Part shown: positions 24,923 to 33,034 of the stretch, in pieces
Layout of the letters: the number at the start of each line of letters is the position of its first letter
Numbering within the stretch: the first letter of the stretch is position 1
Source of the DNA: Flavobacterium jejuense
GTDB taxonomy: Bacteria; Bacteroidota; Bacteroidia; Flavobacteriales; Flavobacteriaceae
NCBI RefSeq assembly: GCF_006491595.2
Contig: NZ_VEVQ02000007.1
Location: 186,001 to 250,000 of the forward strand
Length of the DNA stretch: 64,000 nucleotides
Direction: 5' to 3'
Notes under the pieces: model-generated
Told to the model about the DNA's origin: nothing
What the model saw: only the letters and a program-made list of their open reading frames with translations
The model's database searches: none
Program-made: the position numbers and the translations under genes

Positions 24923-25973
24923 CTTTTTTCAGTTTAATTTCTAATTCAATTTTAAATTGCTCTTCAACTGTTGTAATGTTAAAGCTATGGGCTTCTGGGT
25001 ATAATAATTGCAATCTTTTTTTAATGTTTTCCAGTCCAATTCCATTTGTCATAGCCTCATTTTTGTCAATAAAACTATTACTACAATTAAATAGTAGCCT
25101 ATCATTGGTAAACTTCAATTGGATATCAATACTTAAATAATCATTTATAATGTTACCGTGTTTAAAAGCATTTTCGATAAAAGGTAGAAAAAGCATAGGA
25201 GGAATTTGAAGGCTTTCATTTTCTATTTGAGAGTCAAAATTCACTTTAAGTCGGTCTTGAAATCTTATTTTCTCTAAGTCAATATATTCTTTTATATGCG
25301 CTACTTCTTCAGAAATGGCTACTTTTGGTTTTTGTACCTGATATAAAATATAATCGAGCAGATTAGAAAGTTTCAAGATAATTTCAGGAGTATATTCTGA
25401 TTTTTTTAAAGAAAAACCATAAATAGTATTCAAAGTGTTGAATAAAAAATGGGGATGAATCTGTTTTTTTAGGTAATTTAGTTCTTGCTCTTTGATTTGT
25501 AGATTGGTTTCTAATATTTTGTTTTCCAGTTCTTTAAATTGAGATTGTACATTGAAATTATGGTTTAGCATTGTTAAAAAGCTAATAAGGCCTACAATTA
25601 AATACACTAGAATTAGAATAAAAATAAAATTTCTACCCATAGGAGGTACTTTACTTATGTCTAAATTAGTGATAAAAATGAAACTTCCATATATAGCTAA
25701 AACAATCAAATAGATAGACATAGCCAATACATAAAAGCCATACAAAAGCAATTTTAAATACTTTTTGGTTAATAAATATCTAGGTATTAAAATATAGATG
25801 GTTAAATAGGTTGTTATCAGAGTAATGGGTAAAAGGAGGCTGGAAAACCAAGTAATATAGACTGTGTCAGTAGAATTATAGCTAAAAAAATAGACATAAA
25901 AAAACCAAACACTTATCCAAAAGAGTAAGTGAAGTAAAAAAGATTTAGAAGTTTGAAGTATATTTGGAAACAT
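24915..25973 (-). CDS. LytS-type sensor histidine kinase (His_kinase family)
   Basis: 352 residues. About four N-terminal membrane helices (to about residue 140) and a coiled-coil linker lead to the His_kinase motif KKQIHPHFLFNTLNTIYGFS, with the phospho-accepting His in HPHF. The ATPase follows (PPMLFLPFIENAFKHG N box; TNGIGLENIKKRL G box). No extracytoplasmic sensor domain of size is visible, so sensing is probably within the membrane. It is paired with the LytTR regulator through an 8-base gene overlap. Confidence 0.95.
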   Translation of the reverse strand: MFPNILQTSKSFLLHLLFWISVWFFYVYFFSYNSTDTVYITWFSSLLLPITLITTYLTIYILIPRYLLTKKYLKLLLYGFYVLAMSIYLIVLAIYGSFIFITNLDISKVPPMGRNFIFILILVYLIVGLISFLTMLNHNFNVQSQFKELENKILETNLQIKEQELNYLKKQIHPHFLFNTLNTIYGFSLKKSEYTPEIILKLSNLLDYILYQVQKPKVAISEEVAHIKEYIDLEKIRFQDRLKVNFDSQIENESLQIPPMLFLPFIENAFKHGNIINDYLSIDIQLKFTNDRLLFNCSNSFIDKNEAMTNGIGLENIKKRLQLLYPEAHSFNITTVEEQFKIELEIKLKKDD

Positions 25974-26187
25974 ACTAGCAAGATAAATAAATTATTAAAG
26001 AGTAGTCCTTTTTAGCGGTGGATTACGTGTTTTTGTCTTGATTTGGTAAAAAAGAGATTAAAAAGAATCGATTTGATTTATGATTTGGTTAAATAGGACG
26101 CTAAAGGGTAGATTCGTCGCAAATATAAAATAAGAGAGCATTAGTGAAATACTTTTGAGGTATTACTAATCTTAAAAAATAAAAATT

Positions 26188-26538
26188 ATGATTTTAGACA
26201 GAATTTACGAAGGAGGACCTTTTTTCATGGTACCAATTGTCTTTTTATTAATAACGATATTGTTGTTGACTATTTTTGGAATTGTAAAAAAGGACAATAA
26301 TAAGAAAATGATTAGCTTGATAAGTTCGCTAAGTCTTTTTGTTTTAGTTTGGGGGTTTTTGGGTCAAGCCATTGGGTTAATAGGAGCATTTGACGCTATT
26401 CAATCCTTAGGAAATATTACTACCGATATTTTAGCTGGTGGTTTAAAAATAACCTTTTTACCAGTCGTTTTTGGAATGTTTACTTTCTTAATAGGGAGAG
26501 TAGGCATAATCATACTTACCTTATTAGATAAGAAATAA
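26188..26538 (+). CDS. Short MotA/TolQ/ExbB-like membrane protein
   Basis: 116 residues with three hydrophobic segments (about 14-34, 44-68, 88-113). The segment WGFLGQAIGLIGAFDAIQSL, followed by ITTDILAGGLKITFLPVVFG, resembles the transmembrane helices of the MotA/TolQ/ExbB family. It lacks the cytoplasmic insert and is about half the usual length, and no ExbD partner is adjacent. It lies divergent to the LytTR kinase pair with a 214-base intergenic region between them and ends at its own terminator. Confidence 0.75.
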   Translation: MILDRIYEGGPFFMVPIVFLLITILLLTIFGIVKKDNNKKMISLISSLSLFVLVWGFLGQAIGLIGAFDAIQSLGNITTDILAGGLKITFLPVVFGMFTFLIGRVGIIILTLLDKK

Positions 26539-26568
26539 ACTATAGTATAAAATAAAAATAGAAGCATT

Positions 26569-26605
26569 ACACATCCTAATTATCTTGTGATAGGATGTGT
26601 TTTTG
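26569..26605 (+). terminator. Terminator after the ExbB-like gene
   Basis: Perfect 10-bp stem ACACATCCTA (26569-26578) / TAGGATGTGT (26591-26600) with a 12-base loop and TTTTG after. The GTG opening the next reading frame (26587) lies inside its loop. Confidence 0.88.
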
Positions 26606-27468
26606 TTTTAACAGTTTCTATTTGTTTTAAATTCTCTATATTCGTTCTTCCCAAATTTAGAAAAGAATTGCATTACATTTTATTTTTTTTAGGAATTCTC
26701 TTTTTAGGTTTCTTTGCCTATAATGTGGCTATTGAACCAGCATATGCTTTTCTCTTTAGAAAACCTATATACGTGCATTTTTATCCTTTTCCAAAGAAAT
26801 TAAAACTAGGCCAAGTACAGCTATTGCATAATCAATTTGAATTTTACAAGCGATTGACCTCTGCTCAGAAAAGTTATTTTGAACATAGAGTGGCTGTTTT
26901 TATAAAGAAGTATCCTTTTATAGGAAAAGAAGGTCTTGTGGTTACTGATGAAATGAAAGTTTTAATAGCTGCAACAGCAGTAATGCTTACTTTTGGGATG
27001 CGAAATTATTTGTTTACTGTGATTAATAAGGTAGTTATTTATCCGGATGTCTATTATTCTAGAATTAATGATAACTATCATAAAGGAGAATTTAATCCTA
27101 GAATGAAAGCTATCGTTTTTTCTTGGAAGCACTTTTTAGAAGGCTATCAGATAAGTAATGATAATTTGAATTTAGGTTTGCACGAGTTTGGTCATGTATT
27201 GCATTATCAAGGATTAAAAAATACAGATACTTCTGCCACTATTTTTTCAATCACTTATGAAGAAATAATGAAAGAGGTTAATTATCCAGCAAATTATTCC
27301 AAATTAACACAATCAAATTACTTTAGAAATTATGCTTATACCAATGAGTTTGAATTTATCGCAGTAATCTTGGAACACTTTTTTGAAACTCCAAATCAAT
27401 TTAAAACAGAATTTCCCCATCTTTTTGAAAAAGTAAAAGTGATGATTAATTTTACAGATAATAGCTAA
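26587..27468 (+). CDS. MtfA-like zinc-dependent peptidase
   Basis: Up to 293 residues. The zinc motif is HEFGH in NLGLHEFGHVLHYQ, and upstream segments ATAVMLTFGMRNYLF and VVIYPDVYY fit the MtfA peptidase family. In E. coli MtfA modulates the glucose regulator Mlc. An N-terminal hydrophobic segment (about 28-48) suggests membrane anchoring. The start is uncertain: no ATG precedes the core, the GTG at 26587 lies in the terminator loop of the previous gene, and the in-frame TTG at 26668 is a better-placed candidate. Confidence 0.85.
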   Translation: MIGCVFVLTVSICFKFSIFVLPKFRKELHYILFFLGILFLGFFAYNVAIEPAYAFLFRKPIYVHFYPFPKKLKLGQVQLLHNQFEFYKRLTSAQKSYFEHRVAVFIKKYPFIGKEGLVVTDEMKVLIAATAVMLTFGMRNYLFTVINKVVIYPDVYYSRINDNYHKGEFNPRMKAIVFSWKHFLEGYQISNDNLNLGLHEFGHVLHYQGLKNTDTSATIFSITYEEIMKEVNYPANYSKLTQSNYFRNYAYTNEFEFIAVILEHFFETPNQFKTEFPHLFEKVKVMINFTDNS

Positions 27469-27557
27469 TATAAGTAAAAAATACTTAATAATCAATGATT
27501 TAAGATTGTGTTGTTTGTTTAAATATCACTAAATTTATGGTATCTAAATGAAAAGTC

Positions 27558-27977
27558 ATGAAACAGAAAGTTCCCATTTCAACTATTATGACAAAAGATG
27601 TTGTTAAGTTGAATCTCTCAGACAATCTCACAAAAGCAGAAGCTTTATTTAAAAGACATCACATAAGGCATATTCCTGTTGTTACTGGAAATAAAATCAT
27701 TGGAATGTTAAGTTATACAGATCTATTGCGTATTTCTTTCGCAGATGCTGTGGATGATGATGAAGATAATATTGATACAACAGTTTACAATATGTTTACT
27801 GTTGAGCAAGTAATGGCTAAAAATTTAGAAACGATTACACCAGAAACAACTATAAAAGTAGCAGCAGAAATATTAGCAACAAGAGAGTTTCATGCTTTGC
27901 CAGTCTGTGAAGGAAACTTATTAGTTGGAATAGTTACCACTACAGATTTAATTAAATATTTAATCGATCAATACTAA
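27558..27977 (+). CDS. CBS-domain protein (two tandem CBS motifs)
   Basis: 139 residues consisting of two CBS motifs: residues 1-60 (TIMTKDVVKLNLSDNLTKAE ... HIPVVTGNKIIGMLSYTDLL) and 77-139 (EQVMAKNLETITPETTIKVA ... ALPVCEGNLLVGIVTTTDLI). Such proteins bind adenine nucleotides and act as energy or ligand sensors. No catalytic domain is attached and no obvious target is adjacent, so the regulated partner is unknown. Confidence 0.92.
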   Translation: MKQKVPISTIMTKDVVKLNLSDNLTKAEALFKRHHIRHIPVVTGNKIIGMLSYTDLLRISFADAVDDDEDNIDTTVYNMFTVEQVMAKNLETITPETTIKVAAEILATREFHALPVCEGNLLVGIVTTTDLIKYLIDQY

Positions 27978-28009
27978 TAAAAGAGACTGTATAAAAATCC
28001 TTAATTTAT

Positions 28010-28054
28010 GTCAATCTGAAATTATTTCAGGGTCTAAAACAAGTTCAGATTGAC
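28010..28054. terminator. Inverted repeat between the CBS gene and rpe (possible shared terminator)
   Basis: GTCAATCTGAA (28010-28020) and TTCAGATTGAC (28044-28054) are perfect inverted repeats with a 23-base spacer, followed on the plus strand by AAAAAAATAAA. The genes converge here, so a bidirectional terminator is likely; a small intergenic repeat element is the alternative. Confidence 0.5.
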
Positions 28055-28062
28055 AAAAAAAT

Positions 28063-28097
28063 AAATTTTGTAAGCTGTTTTTATTTTGTAAGCTGTT
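28063..28097 (-). repeat. Tandem duplication at the rpe stop codon
   Basis: ATTTTGTAAGCTGTTTT occurs twice in tandem across the rpe 3' end. Read on the minus strand, the KQLTK-stop end of rpe is repeated immediately after the true stop. Confidence 0.6.
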
Positions 28098-28740
28098 TTA
28101 TATCAGAAATAGTTGCTATTGGGTCTTGAGCTCCAAAAACATAACTTCCAGCGACTAAAACATCTGCACCTGCATCAACAAGTTGTTTTGCATTTTTATT
28201 AGTTACACCTCCATCAATTTCAATTAGGGTGGAAGCATTATTTCTTGTAATGATTTCTTTTAATTGTTTGATTTTTTTGTAAGTATTTTCAATGAAAGAT
28301 TGGCCACCAAATCCTGGGTTTACACTCATAAGACACACTAAGTCAATGTCTTTAATAGTGTCTTCTAGTAGGGAAACATTTGTATGTGGGTTTATAGCAA
28401 CACCAGCTTTCATACCTTCAGCTTTAATGGCTTGAAGTGAACGATGTAAATGGGTACAAGCTTCATAGTGTACTGTAAGAACATCTGCACCTAGTTTTTT
28501 AAAAGTTGAGATGTAGCGATCAGGATCAACAATCATTAAGTGAACATCAATTGTTTTTTGAGCATGTTTTGAAATCGCTTGTAGAACTGGCATTCCGAAA
28601 GAAATATTAGGAACAAAAACACCATCCATAATATCAATATGAAACCAATCGGCTTCACTATTGTTAATCATTTCTATGTCTCGTTGTAAATTAGCAAAAT
28701 CTGCAGCTAAAACAGAAGGTGCAATAAGAGTGTTTTTCAT
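28081..28740 (-). CDS. rpe: Ribulose-phosphate 3-epimerase
   Basis: TIM-barrel enzyme interconverting ribulose 5-phosphate and xylulose 5-phosphate in the pentose phosphate pathway. Motifs are IAPSVLAADFANL at the start, HIDIMDGVFVPNISFG, VHLMIVDPD, MSVNPGFGGQSFI and IDGGVTNKNA, including the metal-binding His and Asp residues. Length of 219 residues is normal. A -7 element TATCTTTG lies upstream on the minus strand at 28803-28810. Confidence 0.96.
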   Translation of the reverse strand: MKNTLIAPSVLAADFANLQRDIEMINNSEADWFHIDIMDGVFVPNISFGMPVLQAISKHAQKTIDVHLMIVDPDRYISTFKKLGADVLTVHYEACTHLHRSLQAIKAEGMKAGVAINPHTNVSLLEDTIKDIDLVCLMSVNPGFGGQSFIENTYKKIKQLKEIITRNNASTLIEIDGGVTNKNAKQLVDAGADVLVAGSYVFGAQDPIATISDIKQLTK

Positions 28741-28802
28741 TATGATTTAATTTGATTCAGTGTTCTTTGCAGAATGTCTGAAATTTAGTTATGTTGTTTG
28801 TG

Positions 28803-28810
28803 CAAAGATA
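28803..28810 (-). promoter_or_regulatory. -7 promoter element of rpe
   Basis: TATCTTTG on the minus strand (plus strand CAAAGATA) matches TAnnTTTG, 63 bases before the rpe start. Confidence 0.5.
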
Positions 28811-28896
28811 GTTTTAAAAAAACAAAATTTAAAATTGAAATTTAGACGAATTGAAATTTAAAAATAACTTCATGCTTCACTATTTAATGAAAATAT

Positions 28897-28930
28897 AAAA
28901 GCTTTTTTACAATGAAGTAAAAAAGCTTTT
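28897..28930 (-). terminator. Terminator of the lipoprotein gene
   Basis: A 14-bp perfect stem AAAAGCTTTTTTAC / GTAAAAAAGCTTTT with a 6-base loop lies just past the lipoprotein stop on the minus strand. It is AT-rich with only a weak T-tract afterwards, so strength is uncertain. Confidence 0.6.
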
Positions 28931-28956
28931 AAAAAAGATATTTGAGTTACTAAAAA

Positions 28957-29568
28957 TTAATCAAGTTTTGATAAATCAATTTTTTTTAAGTATGATTTTA
29001 ATTCTTCTAAAGATATTTTAGCTCCGTTTATTCCTATTTGGAAACGGTCGTTGTAAAGAAAGGTAATAGAAGAATTTAATGATTCAGGGTTTGTGTCATC
29101 TTCAGTTAAACATCTAACACCATTAATTACTTCTACTTTTTTTGTTTTGGTATCGTCTATAGATTCTCTATTCATTGATAATGCCATTACAGTAAGGGCT
29201 AAGATGCTACTTCCAGTTTCACCAGCACCATCAAAAACGCTTAATTTGATGTTTTTTTCTGAATCATCACCATATGTTGCCTCAGCAGAAGTTAAGCCCA
29301 TCATAGAAGTGTCTCCTGCGCTAAAATGGGTTCTTTTTAAATCGCCTAAACTTTCTGTAAGCACATTTTTTAAAATTTCATTTGAAACAGGTTTCATTGT
29401 TTTCAGTTCTTCTTGTTTTTTTTCAAAGTCTTCTAAAGCATCACCAGCTTTACTAAGATTGTTAATGCCTTCTACAGCATCCATTAATCCTGGTTCGTCT
29501 TTTTCTGCTTCATTTTTTTTACAGGCTAAAATTGTTAGCATGCAAAGTAGTACAATAATTTTCTTCAT
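28957..29568 (-). CDS. Lipoprotein of unknown function
   Basis: 203 residues from the ATG at 29568, chosen because it yields the lipoprotein signal MKKIIVLLCMLTILAC with Cys16. A longer frame to 29601 adds eleven residues with no signal character. The mature protein is acidic, with a helical part (EGINNLSKAGDALEDFEKKQ) followed by a beta-rich domain with AGDTSMMGLTSAEATYGDDS and VEVINGVRCLTEDD. No family recognised. It has its own terminator and is not obviously part of an operon. Confidence 0.78.
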   Translation of the reverse strand: MKKIIVLLCMLTILACKKNEAEKDEPGLMDAVEGINNLSKAGDALEDFEKKQEELKTMKPVSNEILKNVLTESLGDLKRTHFSAGDTSMMGLTSAEATYGDDSEKNIKLSVFDGAGETGSSILALTVMALSMNRESIDDTKTKKVEVINGVRCLTEDDTNPESLNSSITFLYNDRFQIGINGAKISLEELKSYLKKIDLSKLD

Positions 29569-29654
29569 TTTTAGTGTATATATTTTATGTAAAAATAACA
29601 TGAGAATTTAATTTTACCATAAAAAAATGATGAGAATTATTTTTCTTCGATTTA

Positions 29655-29689
29655 TGGCAAAATAAAACCACGGTAATCAGCCGTGGTTT
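29655..29689 (-). terminator. Terminator of rpoD
   Basis: AAACCACGG (29665-29673) / CCGTGGTTT (29681-29689), loop of 7. Read on the minus strand the stem is followed by TATTTTGCC. It lies 88 bases after the rpoD stop. Confidence 0.75.
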
Positions 29690-29776
29690 CAATCATCAAT
29701 CAAAAAACGAACAGTTATTGAAACTGTTGTTATTGTGAAATTCCAATCTAAAATTTTCTAGATTGAAATTTTAAAC

Positions 29777-30640
29777 TTACCCTAAGTAAGTTTTTAATAT
29801 TTTACTTCTAGAAGTATGTTTTAATCTTCTAATAGCTTTTTCTTTAATTTGACGTACACGCTCACGAGTTAAGTCGAAAGTTTCTCCAATTTCTTCTAAA
29901 GTCATTGGATGTTGATCTCCTAAGCCAAAATACAAACGGACTACATCAGCCTCTCTAGGTGTTAATGTTTCTAGAGCTCTTTCAATTTCAGTTTGTAAGG
30001 ATTCATGAATTAATTCTCTATCAGGATTTGGAGATTCACCAGAACGTAAAACGTCATATAAGTTAGAATCTTCACCTTCAACAAGAGGAGCATCCATAGA
30101 TAAATGACGACCCGAGTTTTTCATAGACTCTTTTACATCATTAACCGTCATGTCTAGTTCTTTAGCAATTTCTTCAGCAGATGGTGCGCGCTCACTAGAT
30201 TGTTCTAATAACGCATACATTTTGTTGATCTTATTGATAGAACCAATTTTATTTAAAGGCAAACGTACGATACGAGATTGTTCTGCTAAAGCTTGAAGAA
30301 TCGATTGACGAATCCACCAAACCGCATAGGAAATAAATTTGAAACCACGTGTTTCATCAAAACGTTGAGCTGCTTTAATTAAACCAAGATTTCCTTCATT
30401 AATTAAATCAGGTAAGGTTAAACCTTGATTTTGATATTGTTTGGCAACCGATACTACGAAACGTAAATTAGCTTTTGTTAATTTTTCAAGTGCACGTTGG
30501 TCACCTGCTTTAATACGTTGTGCTAATTCTACTTCTTCGTCAGCAGTAATAAGGTCAACTTTTCCAATTTCTTGTAGGTATTTGTCTAGGGAAGCAGTCT
30601 CACGATTGGTTACCTGCTTGGTGATTTTGAGTTGTCTCAT
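29777..30640 (-). CDS. rpoD: Primary RNA polymerase sigma factor (RpoD/SigA family)
   Basis: 287 residues, the compact form of the housekeeping sigma factor seen in Bacteroidetes, lacking the long N-terminal region 1.1. Region 1.2 is [20 protein letters not shown]. Region 2 is [20 protein letters not shown] ... [16 protein letters not shown]. Region 3 follows RIVRLPLNK, and region 4 is [15 protein letters not shown] ... [20 protein letters not shown]. This factor recognises the TTG / TAnnTTTG promoters found throughout the window. It is monocistronic and ends at its own terminator. Confidence 0.96.
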   Translation of the reverse strand: MRQLKITKQVTNRETASLDKYLQEIGKVDLITADEEVELAQRIKAGDQRALEKLTKANLRFVVSVAKQYQNQGLTLPDLINEGNLGLIKAAQRFDETRGFKFISYAVWWIRQSILQALAEQSRIVRLPLNKIGSINKINKMYALLEQSSERAPSAEEIAKELDMTVNDVKESMKNSGRHLSMDAPLVEGEDSNLYDVLRSGESPNPDRELIHESLQTEIERALETLTPREADVVRLYFGLGDQHPMTLEEIGETFDLTRERVRQIKEKAIRRLKHTSRSKILKTYLG

Positions 30641-30721
30641 TTATATAATTCCTCTTAATTTTAAGTGTTACAGTTGTTATACGTAAGAGGTTACCAAAAA
30701 GTTACAAAAAGTTTAAAAAAA

Positions 30722-31669
30722 TTATTCAATAATATAATTTTCTACTTTGTTCTTATAGAAATCAATCTTTTGATACATCTTGTTAAAGAAAATTTTTTGA
30801 TCTTTTCTGCCTGCTTTTGAGATAGACATAGAGTTTTTTAATTGATTAATTATAAATTCTTTTTCTTCTTTGCAAATAATAGAATCTGAACTTACATAAT
30901 AACTTAGCATATTGTGAGGAATAAAAAAGGATGCGCTTTTTTCATTGGTAAACAAAACAGTATTGTTTAAAACTAGTAATTCATTATAAAACAGTTCGAA
31001 ACTAGAATTGTCATTGTGTATCTCTTTTTCAATTTTTGAAATAATGTTTTTTATATCGGCTATAATTAAAATGGCATTGTTGTAATTTAATAGACCTGCT
31101 TCGAAAAAATAATACATTTGTTGTAAGGAGCTGTTTATAGTAGTGTCATTCCAAATTTCTGTCCGATTTATATTTTCAAATATGGCTACCAAATTAGATG
31201 ATTCTTGTAGCATAGATTCTTCAATAACAAAATTTTCAAAACTTAAATTTTGATCCGATGTTAAGATGTTCAACCAAACATAGATTTTAAATTTAGATAA
31301 TAGACTTCCACCAATAGTATAATGTAATGGAATGTCTTTTGCTGAGTAATACACATAAGAATTATTCCCTTTATATTGATTTAAAAGTAAAGCAGATTTT
31401 TCAAGATACTGTTTAAAGTCTGCAATAGATTTTATGGTTTTTGTTTTATCTAGTACATATTTACTTTCATTTCTAAATAAAGTATCCATCGAAATATTAA
31501 AATGATTACAAAGCAGGATGGTTTCGTCTATAGAAAATTTGCTTTTTAAAGATATTCTTCGGTGTGAAGCATCGTAACTTATTCCTAATACTTTGGCTAC
31601 TTCATCTAATAGGGAAGTGTTTTTGACTTTTTTTTGTATGGTTTTTAAGAGTAGTTCTTGATTTTTCAT
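30722..31669 (-). CDS. Helix-turn-helix regulator of the BetR/Xre-like type found in flavobacteria
   Basis: 315 residues. The N-terminal 65 residues contain a helix-turn-helix (SLLDEVAKVLGISYDASHRRISLKSKFSID) of the BetR/Xre-like kind. The remaining 250 residues are mainly helical with no recognisable enzyme or ligand domain. I have seen this architecture in Flavobacteriaceae regulators, but its regulon is unknown. It is divergent from the lipoprotein-like gene at 31765, only 95 bases away, so it may control that pair or itself. Confidence 0.72.
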   Translation of the reverse strand: MKNQELLLKTIQKKVKNTSLLDEVAKVLGISYDASHRRISLKSKFSIDETILLCNHFNISMDTLFRNESKYVLDKTKTIKSIADFKQYLEKSALLLNQYKGNNSYVYYSAKDIPLHYTIGGSLLSKFKIYVWLNILTSDQNLSFENFVIEESMLQESSNLVAIFENINRTEIWNDTTINSSLQQMYYFFEAGLLNYNNAILIIADIKNIISKIEKEIHNDNSSFELFYNELLVLNNTVLFTNEKSASFFIPHNMLSYYVSSDSIICKEEKEFIINQLKNSMSISKAGRKDQKIFFNKMYQKIDFYKNKVENYIIE

Positions 31670-31764
31670 TTTGTGATTTTCGCAAATGCAAATGTAAGGA
31701 ATATTATTTAGCGCAATTTTTTTTGTGATTTATAAAATAGTTTTGGATCATAAATTTCAATATT

Positions 31765-32367
31765 ATGAAGAAAATAATAAATAGGGAGTTAGTATCATTT
31801 ACAGAGAATGATATTAAGAAGTACTCAAGAATGGTAAATGAGTATTTTAAAAGGAAATGGCGATTTGTTTTTGTGTTTTTACTAGTATCATGTAGTGTAC
31901 AGAATGAAATTAATAAAGATGATTTTAAAAGTATTTCTAATAATTTTTCTGCTAGTTTTTATGATAAACTAGATACAATTGGTAATTATGATAATAGAAT
32001 TATAACTAGAAGTTTGTTGAAAGAATTAATAGATATAGATACGATAAATTATTCTAAACCAATTAAAATTGAAATTAAAAAAGAGACATTGTTTTTAAAA
32101 TTTGAAGACAGTAATAAAAAACAATATGTGTTAAAATTTTTAGGAGAAAAACATAAAAAGAGATTTGTTTTTTATACCAATTATAAAACGATTTCCTTTC
32201 CCTTAGTTCTAATGAGTAAGGAAATGAAAAGGTACAGTATTTACTTGACTAGTACAGATGAAATCATTTTTGCAAATAAAAATGAAAATACAGGAATGCT
32301 TTTGTTTTTTGGAGCAGGTAATTCATCAGGATTTGAGTATCAATTTAAACTTTTAAGAGATGAATAA
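31765..32367 (+). CDS. Putative lipoprotein of unknown function
   Basis: Up to 200 residues. A hydrophobic stretch RFVFVFLLVSC ends in a lipobox Cys. With the first ATG the Cys is residue 43, unusually far in. The internal ATG at 31831 (MVNEYFKRKWRF) gives a normal lipoprotein signal, so the real start may be there. The mature part is Lys-rich with ISFPLVLMSKEMKRYSIYLT. No family recognised. It overlaps the next gene by 8 bases. Confidence 0.65.
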   Translation: MKKIINRELVSFTENDIKKYSRMVNEYFKRKWRFVFVFLLVSCSVQNEINKDDFKSISNNFSASFYDKLDTIGNYDNRIITRSLLKELIDIDTINYSKPIKIEIKKETLFLKFEDSNKKQYVLKFLGEKHKKRFVFYTNYKTISFPLVLMSKEMKRYSIYLTSTDEIIFANKNENTGMLLFFGAGNSSGFEYQFKLLRDE

Positions 32368-32974
32368 AATACTGTTTTTTGTTTTGTTTGCATTACAGGT
32401 TACTGCGCAGGACACTATCACATTTCCTAAGATAGATTTATATAAAAGAAATATTGTAGAGATTAGTTATGGAATTCCATTAGGAGAATTAGCTAATAAA
32501 TATGGAAATTCAATAAATACAGGGATATATTTTAGAACAAAAATAGCTAAGCATCAATTTATTGATTTTGGTGCTGAATTGAGTGGTATAATTAATGGAA
32601 AAAATGTTGAATATGAAGTAAATGGAGAAAAAGTAACTTTGGATGGAAGTAAGTCTTCTTTTTTATTAGGTTTTAGATATACTAGATTCTTATATAGATC
32701 TAAGAATGATGATTTTCATGTAGAGTCAAATTCTGGAATTGGATGGAATTATTTGCATTATAGTAAGCCAGATGAGGAAAGGTTTGAAGAATTAGATTTT
32801 AAACCTTCCCTCCATACTTTTGTATTATCACAGGGTATAAAAGTTGTTTTTTATGGATTTGGGTTGCATTGTAATTATCATTATTCTCCATTCAATCTTT
32901 TTAATTCTAAAGTTGAAAGAGAATTTGGTTCTTCTTCAATTAATATTGGAGTATCTGGAAGTTGGAATTTTTAA
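32360..32974 (+). CDS. Putative outer membrane beta-barrel protein
   Basis: 204 residues. A signal peptide (MNKILFFVLFALQVTAQ) is followed by alternating hydrophobic strands such as NIVEISYGIPLG, GIYFRTKIAKHQFIDFGAEL, SSFLLGFRYTRFLY and a terminal SSINIGVSGSWNF. The last residue is Phe, as is usual for outer membrane barrels. Function unknown. Its start overlaps the preceding lipoprotein gene, suggesting the two products work together in the envelope. It ends at a bidirectional terminator shared with pnp. Confidence 0.7.
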   Translation: MNKILFFVLFALQVTAQDTITFPKIDLYKRNIVEISYGIPLGELANKYGNSINTGIYFRTKIAKHQFIDFGAELSGIINGKNVEYEVNGEKVTLDGSKSSFLLGFRYTRFLYRSKNDDFHVESNSGIGWNYLHYSKPDEERFEELDFKPSLHTFVLSQGIKVVFYGFGLHCNYHYSPFNLFNSKVEREFGSSSINIGVSGSWNF

Positions 32975-32978
32975 TAAA

Positions 32979-33014
32979 AAAATCCTGTTTCACTTAAGAA
33001 ACAGGATTTTTTTT
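32979..33014. terminator. Bidirectional terminator between the barrel protein gene and pnp
   Basis: Stem AATCCTGTTTC (32981-32991) / GAAACAGGATT (32998-33008) with A-run before and T-run after, serving the convergent genes on both strands. Confidence 0.9.
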
Positions 33015-33034
33015 ATAGGAATAAAATAATTGAA

